Source of the DNA: Chenopodium formosanum
Lineage: Eukaryota; Streptophyta; Magnoliopsida; Caryophyllales; Amaranthaceae
NCBI GenBank assembly: GCA_024500155.1
Contig: CM044874.1
Location: 5,905,001-5,969,000 of the forward strand
Direction: 5' to 3'
Length of the DNA: 64,000 nt
The notes under the pieces were generated by a model. It was not told the origin of the DNA and searched no databases. It saw only the letters and a list, made by a program, of their open reading frames with translations. Both the position numbers and the translations under genes were made by a program. This document shows positions 11,880 through 23,549 of this stretch, piece after piece (within the stretch, counting starts at the first letter, position 1; each line of letters starts with the position of its first letter).

Positions 11880-13375
11880 TTGAGCACCCATTCTCGCTCT
11901 CACATTCAATCAAGGACCCCTTTAACGGGGCCCGGTTCGGAAGAGGTAGTAAGGGCTTTGGCAGTACTCATGGACGCCGTAAAGGCCCAGAACATGCCAC
12001 CTCCACGCGACCGAACTCCCTCGCAAACTAGGCACCAGCAGAGGAGGCTCGGCCAGGAGGGGGAGAAACTTCCTTCCTTTAGGGAGTTGGCAGAATGGGA
12101 AGAGGACACTTGGAGAACCGAACGAGAAAGGAAAAGGAATTCTCATTTCTTCAAAGAATCTTCTACCCAGTTCACCCAGAGCAAAACTCATAAAGCAGCA
12201 GCTTTGCCTCACGGCCAGAGACTGTCCGCCAGAGCGCTCTCGACCGACTAGGCGATAGGGAACAAAGTGTGCATAGCCGCCTCTCCTTCCCTGTAGCCGA
12301 GGCCCAACCTTCCCAGTCGGGGACGAAAACAACTCCTACCTCTCTGAGAGGGCGGAGCGCGGTCCCTTCGGCTAGGAATAAGGGTAAGGCCGTGATGCTT
12401 CCTACCAGTTCTCCGTTTGAGTAATGGATTCTAGAAGAACATGTGCCGACGGTGAAAATCCCATTGTACATCACTTACGACGGGACTTCGGACTCAAAGG
12501 ACCATATTGCCTCCTACGAGGGGCATATGCACCTATGCTCCATGTTCGAGGTGACCTGATGCAATTATTTTCTTACCACTCTCAAGGGGGTCGCGCAAGC
12601 GTGGATCTCCAAGGGAGTAAAGGAAGGCTCCATAACGGGGTGGGACGACCTGTCCGCCAAGTTTAAGAGCAAATTTTCCACGGCGAATCGCCAGGAGAAG
12701 ACCACTACAGAGCTCATTGGCTTGCAGAAAGGGGAGACTGAAAGTCTACGGGATTATCTGACTCGTTTCAGCAAAGAGTCATCCACCGTTTCCCAGCTGG
12801 ATCAAGGGTTGCCCGTCTTTTCCATGCAAAACAACCTTCAGCCAGGAAAGTTCCTTGAGTTCATGGTCATACATACCCCGCAGACCTTGGAGGAAGCTCT
12901 AAACGCTTCGGATAAATTCATCCGAGCTGAAGAGTGGAACAAAACAAAAACCCAACCTCAAATTGGGGGCGGGAAGCAAAAACAACAACCGTATGAAGGC
13001 CAAGGCCAGAAGGCGAAAGGAAAGGCGAAAGCCTCGGAACAATCTTCGGCCAACGAGTCGAAGAAGGAGAAGTCTGCTCCCTTCAAGGGCAGATACAAAT
13101 CCTATACTGCGCTTGCCCTTCCACGCGCTAAGATCTACAGCGTGACGAAGGAGAAGCAGAGTTACCCAAAGACGAGGCCTCTCCCAAAGTGGTATCAGCG
13201 AAAAAACAAAGATCAATGGTGTGAGTTCCACGAGTCACCAGGACACAACACTGAAGAATGTATCCAGCTGAAGGACCAAATCGAGGATATGGTCCGGAAG
13301 GGGTACTTAAAAAAATATATCGCGGATTACCACGAGAAAAAAGAAGCCGAGAAGTCCGAGAAAGACTCCTACTGA
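11880..13375 (+). pseudogene. Gypsy gag polyprotein, copy 1
   Basis: Gag forms the capsid of the virus-like particle and packages element RNA. The N-terminal part (11,880-12,251) is in one frame. The capsid and nucleocapsid part (about 12,428-13,375) is in another, so at least one indel separates them, and there is a TGA at 12,557-12,559. The second part shows the Tat gag signature (TYDGTSDSKDH, KGETESLRDYLTRF) and ends with a zinc-knuckle-like CEFHESPGHNTEEC followed by a basic tail. Start choice is uncertain because the leader is deleted. No protease domain follows within the usual distance; RT begins after only about 200 bp, so protease appears deleted. Confidence 0.8.
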
Positions 13376-13455
13376 TATAGACAGCAGGCCAGATAATGAA
13401 GAAGAAAAAGTCTGGGACACTTGCTGATATAGACAGCAGGCCAGATAATGAAGAG
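13372..13455. repeat. Short direct repeat at the gag/pol border, copy 1
   Basis: CTGATATAGACAGCAGGCCA occurs at 13,372 and 13,424, with about 32 bp identical and a 52-bp period. It lies exactly where the protease coding region would be expected, so it may mark the scar of a deletion and slippage event. The same arrangement is at 35,900 and 35,952 in copy 2. Confidence 0.8.
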
Positions 13456-13561
13456 TCCGGCCCCACAGCAATGGAGCTGGACCAACAGACTAAAGCGGTC
13501 GAGTTGACCGAAGGAGACGCCGAAAAATGTGTTACAATCGGGCTGGATATTGATCTGAAAG

Positions 13562-16500
13562 TCCGCGTTGAGCTCATCTAACTCCTTCGGGACAACCAAA
13601 ATGTGTTTGCTTTCTTGGCAGCTGATATGCCCGGGATAAGTCCAGACCTCATCTCTCACAAACTTAACGTCGACCCAACGTGTCGGCCAGTTAAGCAAAA
13701 GAAGCGGAATTACTCCGCGAATTAGAACCGAGACATCGCAGCCGAAGTCCAAAGTTGCTGGATGCAGGCTTCATCGAACCCTGTCAGTGTGGGGAATATT
13801 TTCAAGCGTTAACCCTCTTGCTTGAACCCCACTGTGATTATACACTTAAGTACGGTGGTGTCCAAAGGGGAAGAAGATAGAGCAAATGAGTCGCCAACAA
13901 GTTTTAGGAACTTGTAAACCGTTCACAGGGTGAAGGTTACACCCCTTAACGATCCAAGAGATTGTCAACTCCATAAGGTCTTGAACCAAATAAGGGTTCG
14001 GGGATGAAGGTACAAATCCAACCTAAAAGAGATTGAACCTGCCCTAATAATAGGCCTCTACTGTATTCAGATCGTATTCATGTGCGCTTTCTGACTAACA
14101 TACAATCAAAAGGATTAACCCTTAACCTGTTTATCTCTGTTGGTTGAATATTAATGCACAAATAAACCTATTATTGGCGATCACTTGAATTATAATCAAA
14201 TTAACCCTAACAAGATTATTAATATCTTATTAAGCGTGATTACAAGTACTAATTCCCTTTAAGCATGCATAAAAGGTGTGATCAAGCAATAACAATAAAT
14301 ATCAAGCAACATAATAATAATAAATTATAATAATCATGATAATCATAATAACAATTAAAATAATCATAATCATAATAATTATAATAATGATCATCACAAT
14401 AACAATTATAATGAATATTATAATCATAAAATCATAATCATAAATCATAATTAAAATAATCATATCAACGTTAAAGCATAATAATAATAGCAAGATCCTA
14501 GGCATGATACTAACAATCATAAATATTAGGAAGAACGTAGAAAGCATCATAATTTTAATCATACTTGATATTAAAGTTACCCTAGACATGATACTAGGAA
14601 GATCAAAACTCGCTAACATAACATTAGGAATCATAATAACAACCTAAGCATGATTTCTATATCAAAAATATCAATTAATCAATTAAAGTACTTACTTGGA
14701 TGCCTCGTACCTCTTTCTAATAACAAAATACACATGTTAGTAACTTCAAGGAAAATAATAAACAAAACAATTAAATTAAATAATTGAAAGAGATATTTGG
14801 GACTAAACCATCAGAAATTAAACCTTTCACGTCTAGGGCGAAGGCAACTTCGAATATGGCTAGATGTTTCTAGATCTAATGAATGCAGAATTTTGTATGT
14901 AAAAACTAGTTTAGAGAAGAGTGAGAGAAAGAGTAATCAAGAGAATCTTGATGAGAGTTGGTGAATGATTAAAGAGAATGAGAGAGAATTGAAAACTGGT
15001 TGTAGGTGATTATAAATGAAAACTGATTGTGGGTGATGAAAACGGAGTTTTTAATACGTTATTTATAGAGAAAATCAACCAAAAAGATAAAACTATCAAA
15101 ACAGAGTATGGCGCACCTGAAAACAGATTAGCGCCAACACTGGCTTATTGGCGCCAGGCGCCAATGCCTGGCGTTAGGCACTAATCCTGTTTTTGACGCG
15201 TTTTCTAAAATCAGATAAATTTTGCCGTACAAGAGGATAAAATCGTATCTTTTCCTAAAAAATGTTCTTTGATTTTAATTAAAACTCTGAAAAGTCAACA
15301 AAAGTCAATTTATCAATGCTAATTGAATTAGGAATGAAAAGAACCTTCTAGAAGAATCTAGAAGACTAAAACCATTCCTAATTGCATTAGGAATGATAAA
15401 TCATATTAGGTCCTCCCCTAGATCATTGGGCCGCATATAAGGCTCAAACCAGGCCCAGTTTAGTAAATTGGCCATGACTTCCTCAATATTCATCGGAATT
15501 GGGCTTATAATATATCGTTGGAAAGCTCTTGTCAAGCCCCATGCAACTACACTACTATTGGACCCGTATCATGGACCAACCAAAATGGATTGTCTGTTTT
15601 CTTAAAATAAGTTTTCAAAAACAGAGAGAAGAGAAAAGAAATTAAAACTGTCCGCAACACTAGACTTTCCACACTTTCACTTCATTCGATTATGATTCGA
15701 CGTAAAAGGTACTCATCACCGGGTTTGGTTTTGGGGAGACACAAATGGGTGTCTACAAACAGTATCCAGAATGGCTGGCCAATGTGGTGATGGTTCAGAA
15801 GGCAAATGGCACCTAGAGAATGTGCGTTGACTTCACAGACCTAAATAAGGCTTGTCCGAAGGATTTCTATTCCTTGTCGAGGATCGATCAACATTTGACT
15901 CGACAAGTGGTCATGCCTTGCTTGGTTTCATGGACGCATTTTTGGGGTACCATCAGATCTTCATGCACCGTGACGACCGAGCAAAGACGACATTCGTCAC
16001 GAACGCCGGGGTGTACAATTACAAAATGATGCCCTTCGGATTGAAAAATGCGGGGGCAACCTGTGAAAGGCTGGTGGATCAGGTTTTCGCCGATCAAAAA
16101 GGCCGAAACATGGAAGTCTATGTTGACGATTCTATCGTCAAGAGCAAAAAAGATGAGGACCATGTTAAGGACTTGGGCGAAACCTTAGTCACCTTAAGAT
16201 AGCACCAAATGAAGCTGAATCCAAAGAAGTGTGTCTTCGGCATGAAGTCAGGGATGTTCCTTGGGTTCATGGTTAGAAAAAGAGGGATTGATGCCAATCC
16301 CGCTAAGGTGCAGGCATCGCTCAATCTTCCCGAGCCGAAAACAAAGAGGGACGTTTTGTGGCTCACCGGAAGAATGGCAGCCCTCTCAAGGTTCATCTCT
16401 AGAGCCTCGGATAAGGGGTTACCTTTCTTCAAAACCCTGAAACTCCCAAAAACATAAGAGCTCGTCTGGGAAGACGGGCAAAGAGAAACCTTTAAGCATC

Positions 16501-17307
16501 TTCGGGAGCATGTAGCTCAACTCCCAACACTGGCTAGCCCAGTAGAGGGAGAATCTCTATAATTATACGTGGCTGTTAGCCCGGCCACCATCAGTGTAGT
16601 GCTGCTGAGGGAAGAAAATAAAATTCAGCAATCGATCTACTTCGTCAGCCACACTCTGACGGATGCCGAGACCCGCTACCCCTTACTCGAGAAAGTTGCT
16701 TACGCAGTAGTGGTAGCCGCTCGGAAGTTGAGACCCTACTTCGATTGCCATCAAATAGTGGTCTTAACTGATCAGCCGCTGGAAAAAGTTCTCGGCAAAG
16801 TTGAAAAATCTGGTAGGTTGGCCAAGTGGGCTTTCGAGCTCACAGAGTTTAGCATCAGCTACCAGCCGAGAGCAGCCATTAAGGCTCAAGCTCTAGCGGA
16901 CTTCCTGGCTGAATGCTTATACCAGGAGACGCTAGACAATGAAAAGAAAATCCGGACCCTTTTTACGGATGGATCGTCCACCGTAAATGGTTCGGGGGCA
17001 GGTGTAGTTATAACCTCTCCCGAAAGGCAAGTTCTTCGAGAATGCACTAAAATTTTCTTTTAAAGCTTCGAACAACGAAGCCGAATATGAGGCAGCAATC
17101 GCGGGCCTAGAACTGTGCATCTCGTTGGATGTCGAGCATGTCTGTCTGAAGACGGACTCTCAGCTAGTTGCATATCAGATTGGTGGCAGCTACGAGGCCA
17201 AAGAGCCCTCAATGATAGCCTACCTTGCCAAGATCAAATCTGTTATTACAAAGCTGAGAACTTTTGAAGTTCAGCTGATCCCGAGGGGTCAGAATGCTCA
17301 AGCCGAC
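13562..17307 (+). pseudogene. Gypsy pol: RT, RNase H and archaeal-type RNase H, copy 1
   Basis: RT copies element RNA into DNA and RNase H removes the RNA. The RT start (NVFAFLAADMPGISP) lies at 13,600-13,787. It is interrupted by a solo LTR and resumes at 15,758 (PEWLANVVMVQKANG), with CVDFTDLNKACPKD, then the YVDD catalytic motif at 16,119-16,130. RNase H follows at about 16,569-16,910 and a second RNase H (FTDGSS...GSGAGVV) from about 16,955. In-frame stops occur at 16,200, 16,455 and about 16,560, and there is a frameshift near 17,058 in an A/T run. The copia insertion cuts the second RNase H at 17,307 (QAD|). It is non-functional. Confidence 0.85.
13788..15757 (-). mobile_element. Probable solo LTR inside gypsy RT, minus orientation, copy 1
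   Basis: On the minus strand it starts TGTAGACACCCATTTGTGTC and ends TTCCCCACA, the TG...CA form of an LTR; TGTAGACACCC is a common start of plant gypsy LTRs. It splits a codon series of RT (EPC|QYPEW). Flanking five-mers are gtcag (left) and aacag (right), so the target duplication is imperfect. It holds no gene. The interior has an ATA/ATC-rich microsatellite (14,300-14,500) and a perfect TTGGCGCC-A-GGCGCCAA palindrome at 15,148-15,164. A MITE-like origin is possible but less likely. Confidence 0.55.
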
Positions 17308-18602
17308 TGTTGGACTTAATGATTTTGATGATGACACAACCTCACTTACTTACAAACTAATAAGTGCTTGATTGTTTAAGTGTGTACTCAGTTACAAAGA
17401 CTAGGAGAATGAAGCGTCTTGTAAAAATACCATGAGGAACAAGAAGGCCAGAAGCAAAGCTAACCATATAGAAGAGTTCCCTCACAGGAACTGGCGCTTC
17501 AGAAATGAAGACTGGAGAAGAGAAGGTTCCCTCAGGGAACAGAAGCTTCAGAGAAGAAGCCTCATCAGAGAAGAAAAGTTCCTCCCAAGGAACAGAAGCC
17601 TTGGAGTAGAAGCTTCATCAGAGAACATGAAGACTAAATATATTCTTATATTTTAGGATTTATGTAAGTATAAGATATTAAATAGCACTCGAAAAATCTG
17701 TGTGGAATTGGTCTAAAAAGATAATTTTGTGCTAGTTAAATTTTAGGAAAGTTGGTTTCTAAACGTTTATCTTTACAAACAAAAAGAGGATTTTATTTTT
17801 ATTCTGATTTTCTAAAAATATCTTTTGAAAATAAAATCTCACACGTTTTCTAAAAACCTTGCTTCCTACTCTTCCATGATTTTCTTCAAGTCATGGCCGT
17901 GCACATTAAGGAGTTCATGGTTCCTTAATTTTAGGGACATGATCTTCTTAGTGGGTTGGAGTAGTGGCGTAATGGATTTGCTGCACAAAGAAGTTTTCCT
18001 AAACGAATTTTGGTCTATAAATAGTTGTTAATTTTAGATGGAAAACTTCACCTTGCTCACATAAGTTTTCAAGCTTCAAATTGAGTCTAGTGTCAATTCC
18101 ACACAAGTTCATTAGAGTGTTCTTAATGTTCTTATACTAGAGTTTGTTTTTCTTTCGAGTTGTAATTTGGGGAATGGGGAAGTTCAAGTGAACGTTTGTG
18201 TGTGAGAAAGAGAAGAGAGGGAGAGAAGAGAAAGAGAAGAGAAAGAGAAGAGAGAACAGAGAAGTGAGAAGAGAGAAAAAGAAGAGAAGAGTAACAAGTT
18301 GGGTGACTTGTTCCTCAGGGTCTCAAGTTCGTAGAGGAACTTGAGTTTGAGTCTTTAGCTTGTAATAGGATCGTTTTCCCTATTATAGTGAAGATTCTTT
18401 TCCCAAAATCCCAAGTGATCGTGGTTTTTCTCCTTGTTAGGGCCAAGGAGTTTTCCACGTAAAATCTCTCTTGCATTCTTTAGTTCCTTTAGTTAATCTC
18501 TCAGTTCCTTTAGCTGACTTAATTTTAATTCCGCAAAAAGTTTGGCTAAATTCTCATACTACAATTCAACCCCCCCTTCTTGTAGTATTCATTAAAACAA
18601 CA
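17308..18602 (+). repeat. Copia 5' LTR, copy 1 (1,295 bp)
   Basis: It starts TGTTGGACTTAATG and ends AAAACAACA. TATAAATAG is at 18,016-18,024. A GA-rich purine repeat at about 18,208-18,292 is 11 bp shorter than in copy 2. The primer-binding site TGGTATCAGAGCC (initiator Met tRNA) follows at 18,605-18,617. Confidence 0.95.
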
Positions 18603-18667
18603 GTTGGTATCAGAGCCTAACTTCTAGGAAAATCAGGAAACCCTGAAGAAGAAAGGTCTTGGAGAAA

Positions 18668-19964
18668 ATGAATACTCATGAGAAGCTCGAGGAAGGATAC
18701 TCAACACAAAGGCCTCCTATGTTCAACGGCAAGTTCTACACTTACTAGAAGAACCGCATGGAGATCTTTATCAAGGCAGAGAACTATCAAGTTTGGAGGG
18801 TCATCGAGGTTGGTGATTTCGAAGTCACCAAAACAAATGCTCAGAACGAGGTAATCCCTAAGCCTATGTCTGAATATGAAAAAGAAGATTTTGATAAAAT
18901 GGAAATAAATGATATGGCTGCGAAATTGCATCACTGTGGACTTGGACCTCACGAACACAATCGTGTTATGGGGTGCAAGAACGCTAAGGAAATCTGGGAT
19001 TTGCTGTAGATTACTCATGAAGGAACTAATGAGGTTAAACGCTCAAAAATCGATCTACTTATGTCTAAGTATGAAAGATTTGAAATGCAGCCTAAGGAAA
19101 CCATTCAAGAGATGCTAACCCGTTTTACTAACATCATAAATGAGTTGGTTTCCCTTGGTAGACAGATTCCTACAGATGAGCAGGTTAGGAAGGTTCTTAG
19201 AAGTCTTCCACAAGATGAGAGGTGGAGAGCTAAGGTGACAGCCCTTCAAGAAACGAAGGACTTTACCAAGTTCAATACTGAACAACTAGCAGGTTCTCTC
19301 ATGACTCATGAGCTACACCTTGGAGTCAACAATGAACCCATGAGGAACAAGGGATTGGCTCTTAAGGCTGATGAGGAGGAAGACTTAGAAGTAGACGAGG
19401 ATGAGGCTGCCCTAATTATGCAAAGAATTAAAAAGATGTTCAAGAAAGGCCGAACCTCAAGGAACTTCGGGAAAAAGACCTCAAATCCCAAGCCTGACTA
19501 CAACTGCCACAAGTGTGGATCTCCAGATCACTTTATCAGAGACTGTCCCCTTTGGGAAAATGATAAAGGGAAAGGAAAGGCTAAGGAACAAGGAAAAGAA
19601 AAATTCAGCAAAGCAAACTATCAAAAGTCAGACATGAGGAAGGCCATGATAGCAGCCTGAGGAGACTCAGAAAGTGAAGAAGAAGATGATGACCAACCAG
19701 AAGAGGAGACAGCTAATCTCTGTTTGATTGCCAAATCAAATGATGAAAAAGCTTACCTTGAGGAACTCCAGAAAGAGGTATTTCTTTATCCTAAACAGCT
19801 TAAAACTCTCTCTAAAGATGTCTTGATAGATATATGTCTAGAAGAAGAAGAATTCTTTACAGATACATGTGTAAAGTTGAACAAATGTGAAAAAGCTCTT
19901 AAGGTTTGCAAAGAACATGGTGCTTGGTTGGAAACAGCCTATGCCAAGTCTCAAAGCAAACTAA
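18668..19964 (+). pseudogene. Copia gag, truncated by the duplication junction, copy 1
   Basis: Gag starts at the ATG at 18,668 (MNTHEKLEEGYSTQRPPMF). It contains the copia gag core (MSKYERFEMQPKETIQEML, LRSLPQDERWRAKVTAL) and a CCHC zinc knuckle (CHKCGSPDHFIRDC) near 19,503. In-frame stops are at 18,746, 19,007 and 19,658. The reading frame then runs into the junction at 19,964. At 19,043 this copy has TCA where copy 2 has a stop, so copy 2 gained an extra nonsense change after duplication. Confidence 0.88.
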
Positions 19965-19975
19965 AGAAATTGCAC
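19955..19975. other. Duplication junction: copia gag joined to CACTA transposase
   Basis: The sequence CAAAGCAAACTAA is shared with copy 2 (42,491-42,503). The next base onwards (agaaattgcacc) belongs to the minus-strand CACTA transposase. No long shared homology is visible at the joint, which fits end-joining or a haplotype-switch assembly error better than recombination between repeats. The upstream counterpart of the right side lies outside the window. Confidence 0.9.
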
Positions 19976-22900
19976 CTACAATGCAAACTTCATTTTCTAC
20001 CATATTCATTTCGATCTCAGAAAGTGAGGGGGTATTTCCTATACAGTCCTCTTGAAATGCCACTTGCTCGGTTGGTGCATCTACAATTCCTCTAGCCTTG
20101 ATGTTGAATACAACCCACCATTGACTTCTTTCAATTCTAGTATTTGGAGTTGGAGTAAAATACACTTGTTCAGCTTGATGAGCCAAAATAAATGGATCAT
20201 ATTTTAGATATCTCCTTGTGTGATTCACCTCCACTAGTTTATACTTCTCATGAGTCCTTGTGCCTTGTCTGGGATCAAACCAATCACATTTAAACAATAT
20301 TGTACTGTAACACTTCTTTACTCCAAAATAAACCAATTCAATGATCTCTTGGAGTGTACCATAGTAATCATCGCCTTGAACACTTTTCACACAAATACCA
20401 TCATTCATATTCGACTTGTTCTTTCCATAATCATATGTGTGAAAATGATAACCACTAATGCGATATTGCTTGAATTTTCAAACTCTAGTTGAAGGACCAA
20501 GTGCCAAGGAATAAATTACATCGTCCTTAATGCCCATGTTCAGTACCTATATAATTGACACAGCCGCAAAGCAATTAAGAGCAGCATATAATATATAACT
20601 ATGTAAGGTATAAGAAATATTATTAGTCGTGCTACTTACATAATCTTTGAACCAGCTAGAAAATTTATCCTCACATTTAACCCAAACTTCATCCATAGTT
20701 CTGTATCCATATTCTTTTATTAATTGTTCTTCAAAAATGCTGGTTAACATAAATGTAGTTAATGCATGTTAAAATTAATGGATAAAAAAATAATAAAAAA
20801 ATAAAAAGAAAAGAAGAAGAAGAGGAAGGGGAAGGGGATAAGGGATTACCTTTCATATTCAGAAACCAATTCACAATTATTTAGGACATATCGATGTGCA
20901 ACATTATAATCCTTCTCATCAAGATAGCAAGATTTACCAACAGAAGAACTATGTCCGTCACTGTATGAGAAAATCTCAGGAAGTTCTGGGTGTAATTGCT
21001 CACAAATACATGTATCAACCAGTCCTTGATTGTTGGCCTTTGTGTCAACATCTTTCTCAAAATAAAAAGAGCAGAAATTTGAAATCTCTTCCATAAGATA
21101 AGCATTGCAAATGGAGCCTTCAACCCGAGCTTTATTTCCCACCTTTTTTTTTAAGATGATATAAAAACCTAAAAGGTACCTAGATTATGTTAATATAAGC
21201 TTTTATATAAATAAATAAAGATCACATAAAAGACATTATTAACAAAAATATGTAAGAATAGGTATGTTAAATTTACCTTTCAAATGGATACATCCATCTA
21301 TATTGAACCGACCCTCCAACTTTCGCTTCATAAGGTAAATGAATCAGTAGATGCTCCATTAAGTTGAAAAAACTAGGAGGAAATATTCGCTCTAGCTTGC
21401 ATAGAATCTTAGGTATATTTTTCTCCAAGCACTTCACATCATCAACTCTTAGGGTTGTTGAACAAAGATCTCTAAAAAATTGGCTTAATTCAGTCACAAC
21501 ATTCCATACGTTGCAAGGCAGAAGTTCTTTAAATGCAATCGGAAGCAACCGTTGCATAAAAATGTGACAATCATGACTTTTCATTCCAAACAACTTATAT
21601 TCCTTCATATCAACGCATCTACTCAAATTAGAAGCATATCCGTTCGGAAACTTCAATTTTTTCACCCATTCACAAAGAGCTTTTCTCTTCTCTTTCGACA
21701 ACGCAAAAGGAGCATTCGGCATAACATCCTTAGACTTTCCGGCTCGAGAAGTCACACCTCGAACCTCTAAGTTGCGCCGTTTACAAAAAATTTTCAAGTC
21801 TTTCCTCGCCTTCAAGTCGTCCTTGGTCTTTCCTTTAACATTCATTAAAGTGTGGAACACGTTATCGAACACATTTTTCTCGATATGCATGACGTCAAGA
21901 TTGTGACATAATAACAATTTGCTCCAATAGGGCAGCTTCCAGAAGACGCTCTGCTTTGTCCAGTTATGCTCTTTGCCATATCCTTCTGGGTGAATTTTCA
22001 AATTACCACATGTACACTCATCAGAGTTGGGCAATGATGACAGTCGCTGCCATATTTGTTCTCCACTCAGTCTAGGTGGAGGCAATGAGCTCTCTATCCT
22101 ATCTTTGTAAAATCCGCTCTTATTTTGCCGATATACATGATCTTGTGGTAAAAATTGCCGATGACAGTCAAACCATGTTTGTTTCCCACCATGAGTACGT
22201 GTGAATGATTTTGTCTTCTCCATACAATATGGACATGCTAATCGACCGCCAGTACTCCAACCTGACAACATGCCATAAGCAGGAAAATCACTTATAGTCC
22301 AAAGTAATGCAGCTTTCATCTAAAAATTTTGCTTTCGGGACACATCATAAGTTGGCACTCCAACCTCCCATAGCATCTTTAACTCCTCAATAATAGGTTG
22401 CAAAAACACATTAAGATTTCCCTTAGGGTTTTTAGGACCAGGAATGAGCAAAGTTAAAAACATGAAGGGTTTTTTAAAACACAACCATGGTGGCAGATTG
22501 TAAGGAGTTTGAATAACAGGCCAAGATGAATATTGTTTCCCTGACTTTCCAAAAGGGGAAAACCCCTGAGTACAAAGGCCCAATCGAATATTTCTCGGCT
22601 CATTAGAGAAATCTGGAAATTTTTCATCAAAATTTTTCCATGCCTCTCCATCACATGGATGAGACATTACACCCTCGGCTTGATTATTCTTTGCATACCA
22701 AGTCATTTGTTGAGCCGTAGATTTTATCGCATAGAGTCTTTGTAATCTTGGAGCAATTGGAAAGTAAATAAGTTCTTTCTTAGAACTTTTTTTACCATTT
22801 TCTCTTGAAGGTTTGAAACGCCCTTCTTTGCATATACGACACTCTTCAAGATCTTTGTTTTCTTTCCAGAATAGCATACATCCATTTGGACAACAATCAA

Positions 22901-23549
22901 TCTTAAGATGTGGAAGTTCAAGTCCGTCGAGCAATTTTCGAGTCTTATAGAAATTGTCAGTCATCTTATTTTCTTCTGGACACATATCTTTCATTAAGGA
23001 TGTGACACTATCAATTGCTCTATGAGGTACGTTATATTCACACTTAATATTTGTTACTCTTGCAGCAACTGATAAAAAAGACAAAGTAGAACCCTTATAC
23101 AAAGGTTTCTTGGCTGCAGATAACATATCAAAGAACTTCTTTTGCTCTGGAAGTGGATCCTCCTCCACAACATTATCCATAGCATATTGAGGTCCGAATG
23201 CATCAATTACCATATCCCTATAGGGTTTAGACACATCTTGTGTAGAGGTTGACTCTCCACTTAGAGATTCATTTGAAATCTAGTCTTCCCCATGGCAGGT
23301 CCATTGGTAATAATCTGGTTGAAAACTGTTCTTATAAAGATGGTGTTTGATCGTGTCTACATATCTGTATGGAATATTTTCACACTTCGAATAAGGACAT
23401 TTCATCAACCCATCAATCAAAACATTTTCTTGCTCGCTAACAAATTCAAGGAATTCATCAACTTTATTAGCAAAGTTTGAGCAAAGAAACTTTTCATCAA
23501 GCCTCTTATACATCCACTCTCTATTTGAGCACATATTGCTGCAAATCAT
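19965..23549 (-). pseudogene. CACTA transposase (TNP2) gene, copy 2, nearly complete
   Basis: Reading 5' to 3' on the minus strand: transposase-associated domain (23,549-23,283), TNP2 catalytic region (23,234-21,280), then after a GTAAAT donor the DUF4218 segment (about 21,142-20,847), a short exon (about 20,752-20,639) and the DUF4216 segment (about 20,550-19,965). Typical motifs are LLWTISDFPAYGMLSGWST, HNLDVMHIEKNVFDN, HLLIHLPYEA and RWMYPFER. There are three in-frame stops: TAG at 23,280-23,282, TAG at 22,320-22,322 and TGA at 20,478-20,480. No frameshift was needed to join the parts. A possible first coding exon of ten bases ends at a GTAAGA donor near 23,898. The 3' end of the gene is replaced by antisense copia sequence at the junction. 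Confidence 0.88.

Larger units (their letters stand above)
11491..17307 (+). mobile_element. Ty3/gypsy (Tat-type) element, 5' half, copy 1
   Basis: It starts with a truncated LTR (TGTTTGGGTCC) and carries gag, RT, RNase H and a second archaeal-type RNase H, the last being a hallmark of the Tat lineage. It is interrupted by a solo LTR (13,788-15,757) and ends where the copia element inserts at 17,308. The remaining 3' half (integrase, antisense ORF, 3' LTR) is missing from copy 1 because the duplication junction lies inside the inserted copia. Confidence 0.88.
1..19964. repeat. Large tandem duplication, copy 1 (left-truncated by the window)
   Basis: This stretch matches 22,526-42,503 in the same orientation and order. 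The offset is 22,525 near the left edge, 22,528 through the gypsy part and 22,539 after a purine-repeat expansion in the copia LTR. Differences seen by eye are roughly two substitutions per kb plus length changes in homopolymers and in TA and GA repeats. The match stops abruptly at 19,964, where copy 1 switches from copia gag to CACTA sequence while copy 2 continues through the copia element. The first 2,561 bp of the unit would lie left of the window. Confidence 0.97.
17308..19964 (+). mobile_element. SIRE-type Ty1/copia element, 5' part only, copy 1
   Basis: It comprises the 5' LTR, primer-binding site and most of gag, then is cut at 19,964 by the duplication junction. It is inserted in the gypsy RNase H (target duplication ccgac at 17,303-17,307). 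The full-length version lies at 39,836-50,198. Confidence 0.93.

Noticed and set aside
11906..12474. Several overlapping minus-strand ORFs opposite gypsy gag
   Set aside because: GC-rich gag sequence gives open frames on the other strand; no motif, no splice structure, gag signature is on the plus strand.
14302..14634. 110-codon minus-strand ORF rich in Ile and Met (also at 36,830-37,162)
   Set aside because: It is the translation of an ATA/ATC microsatellite inside a solo LTR; low complexity, no protein sense.
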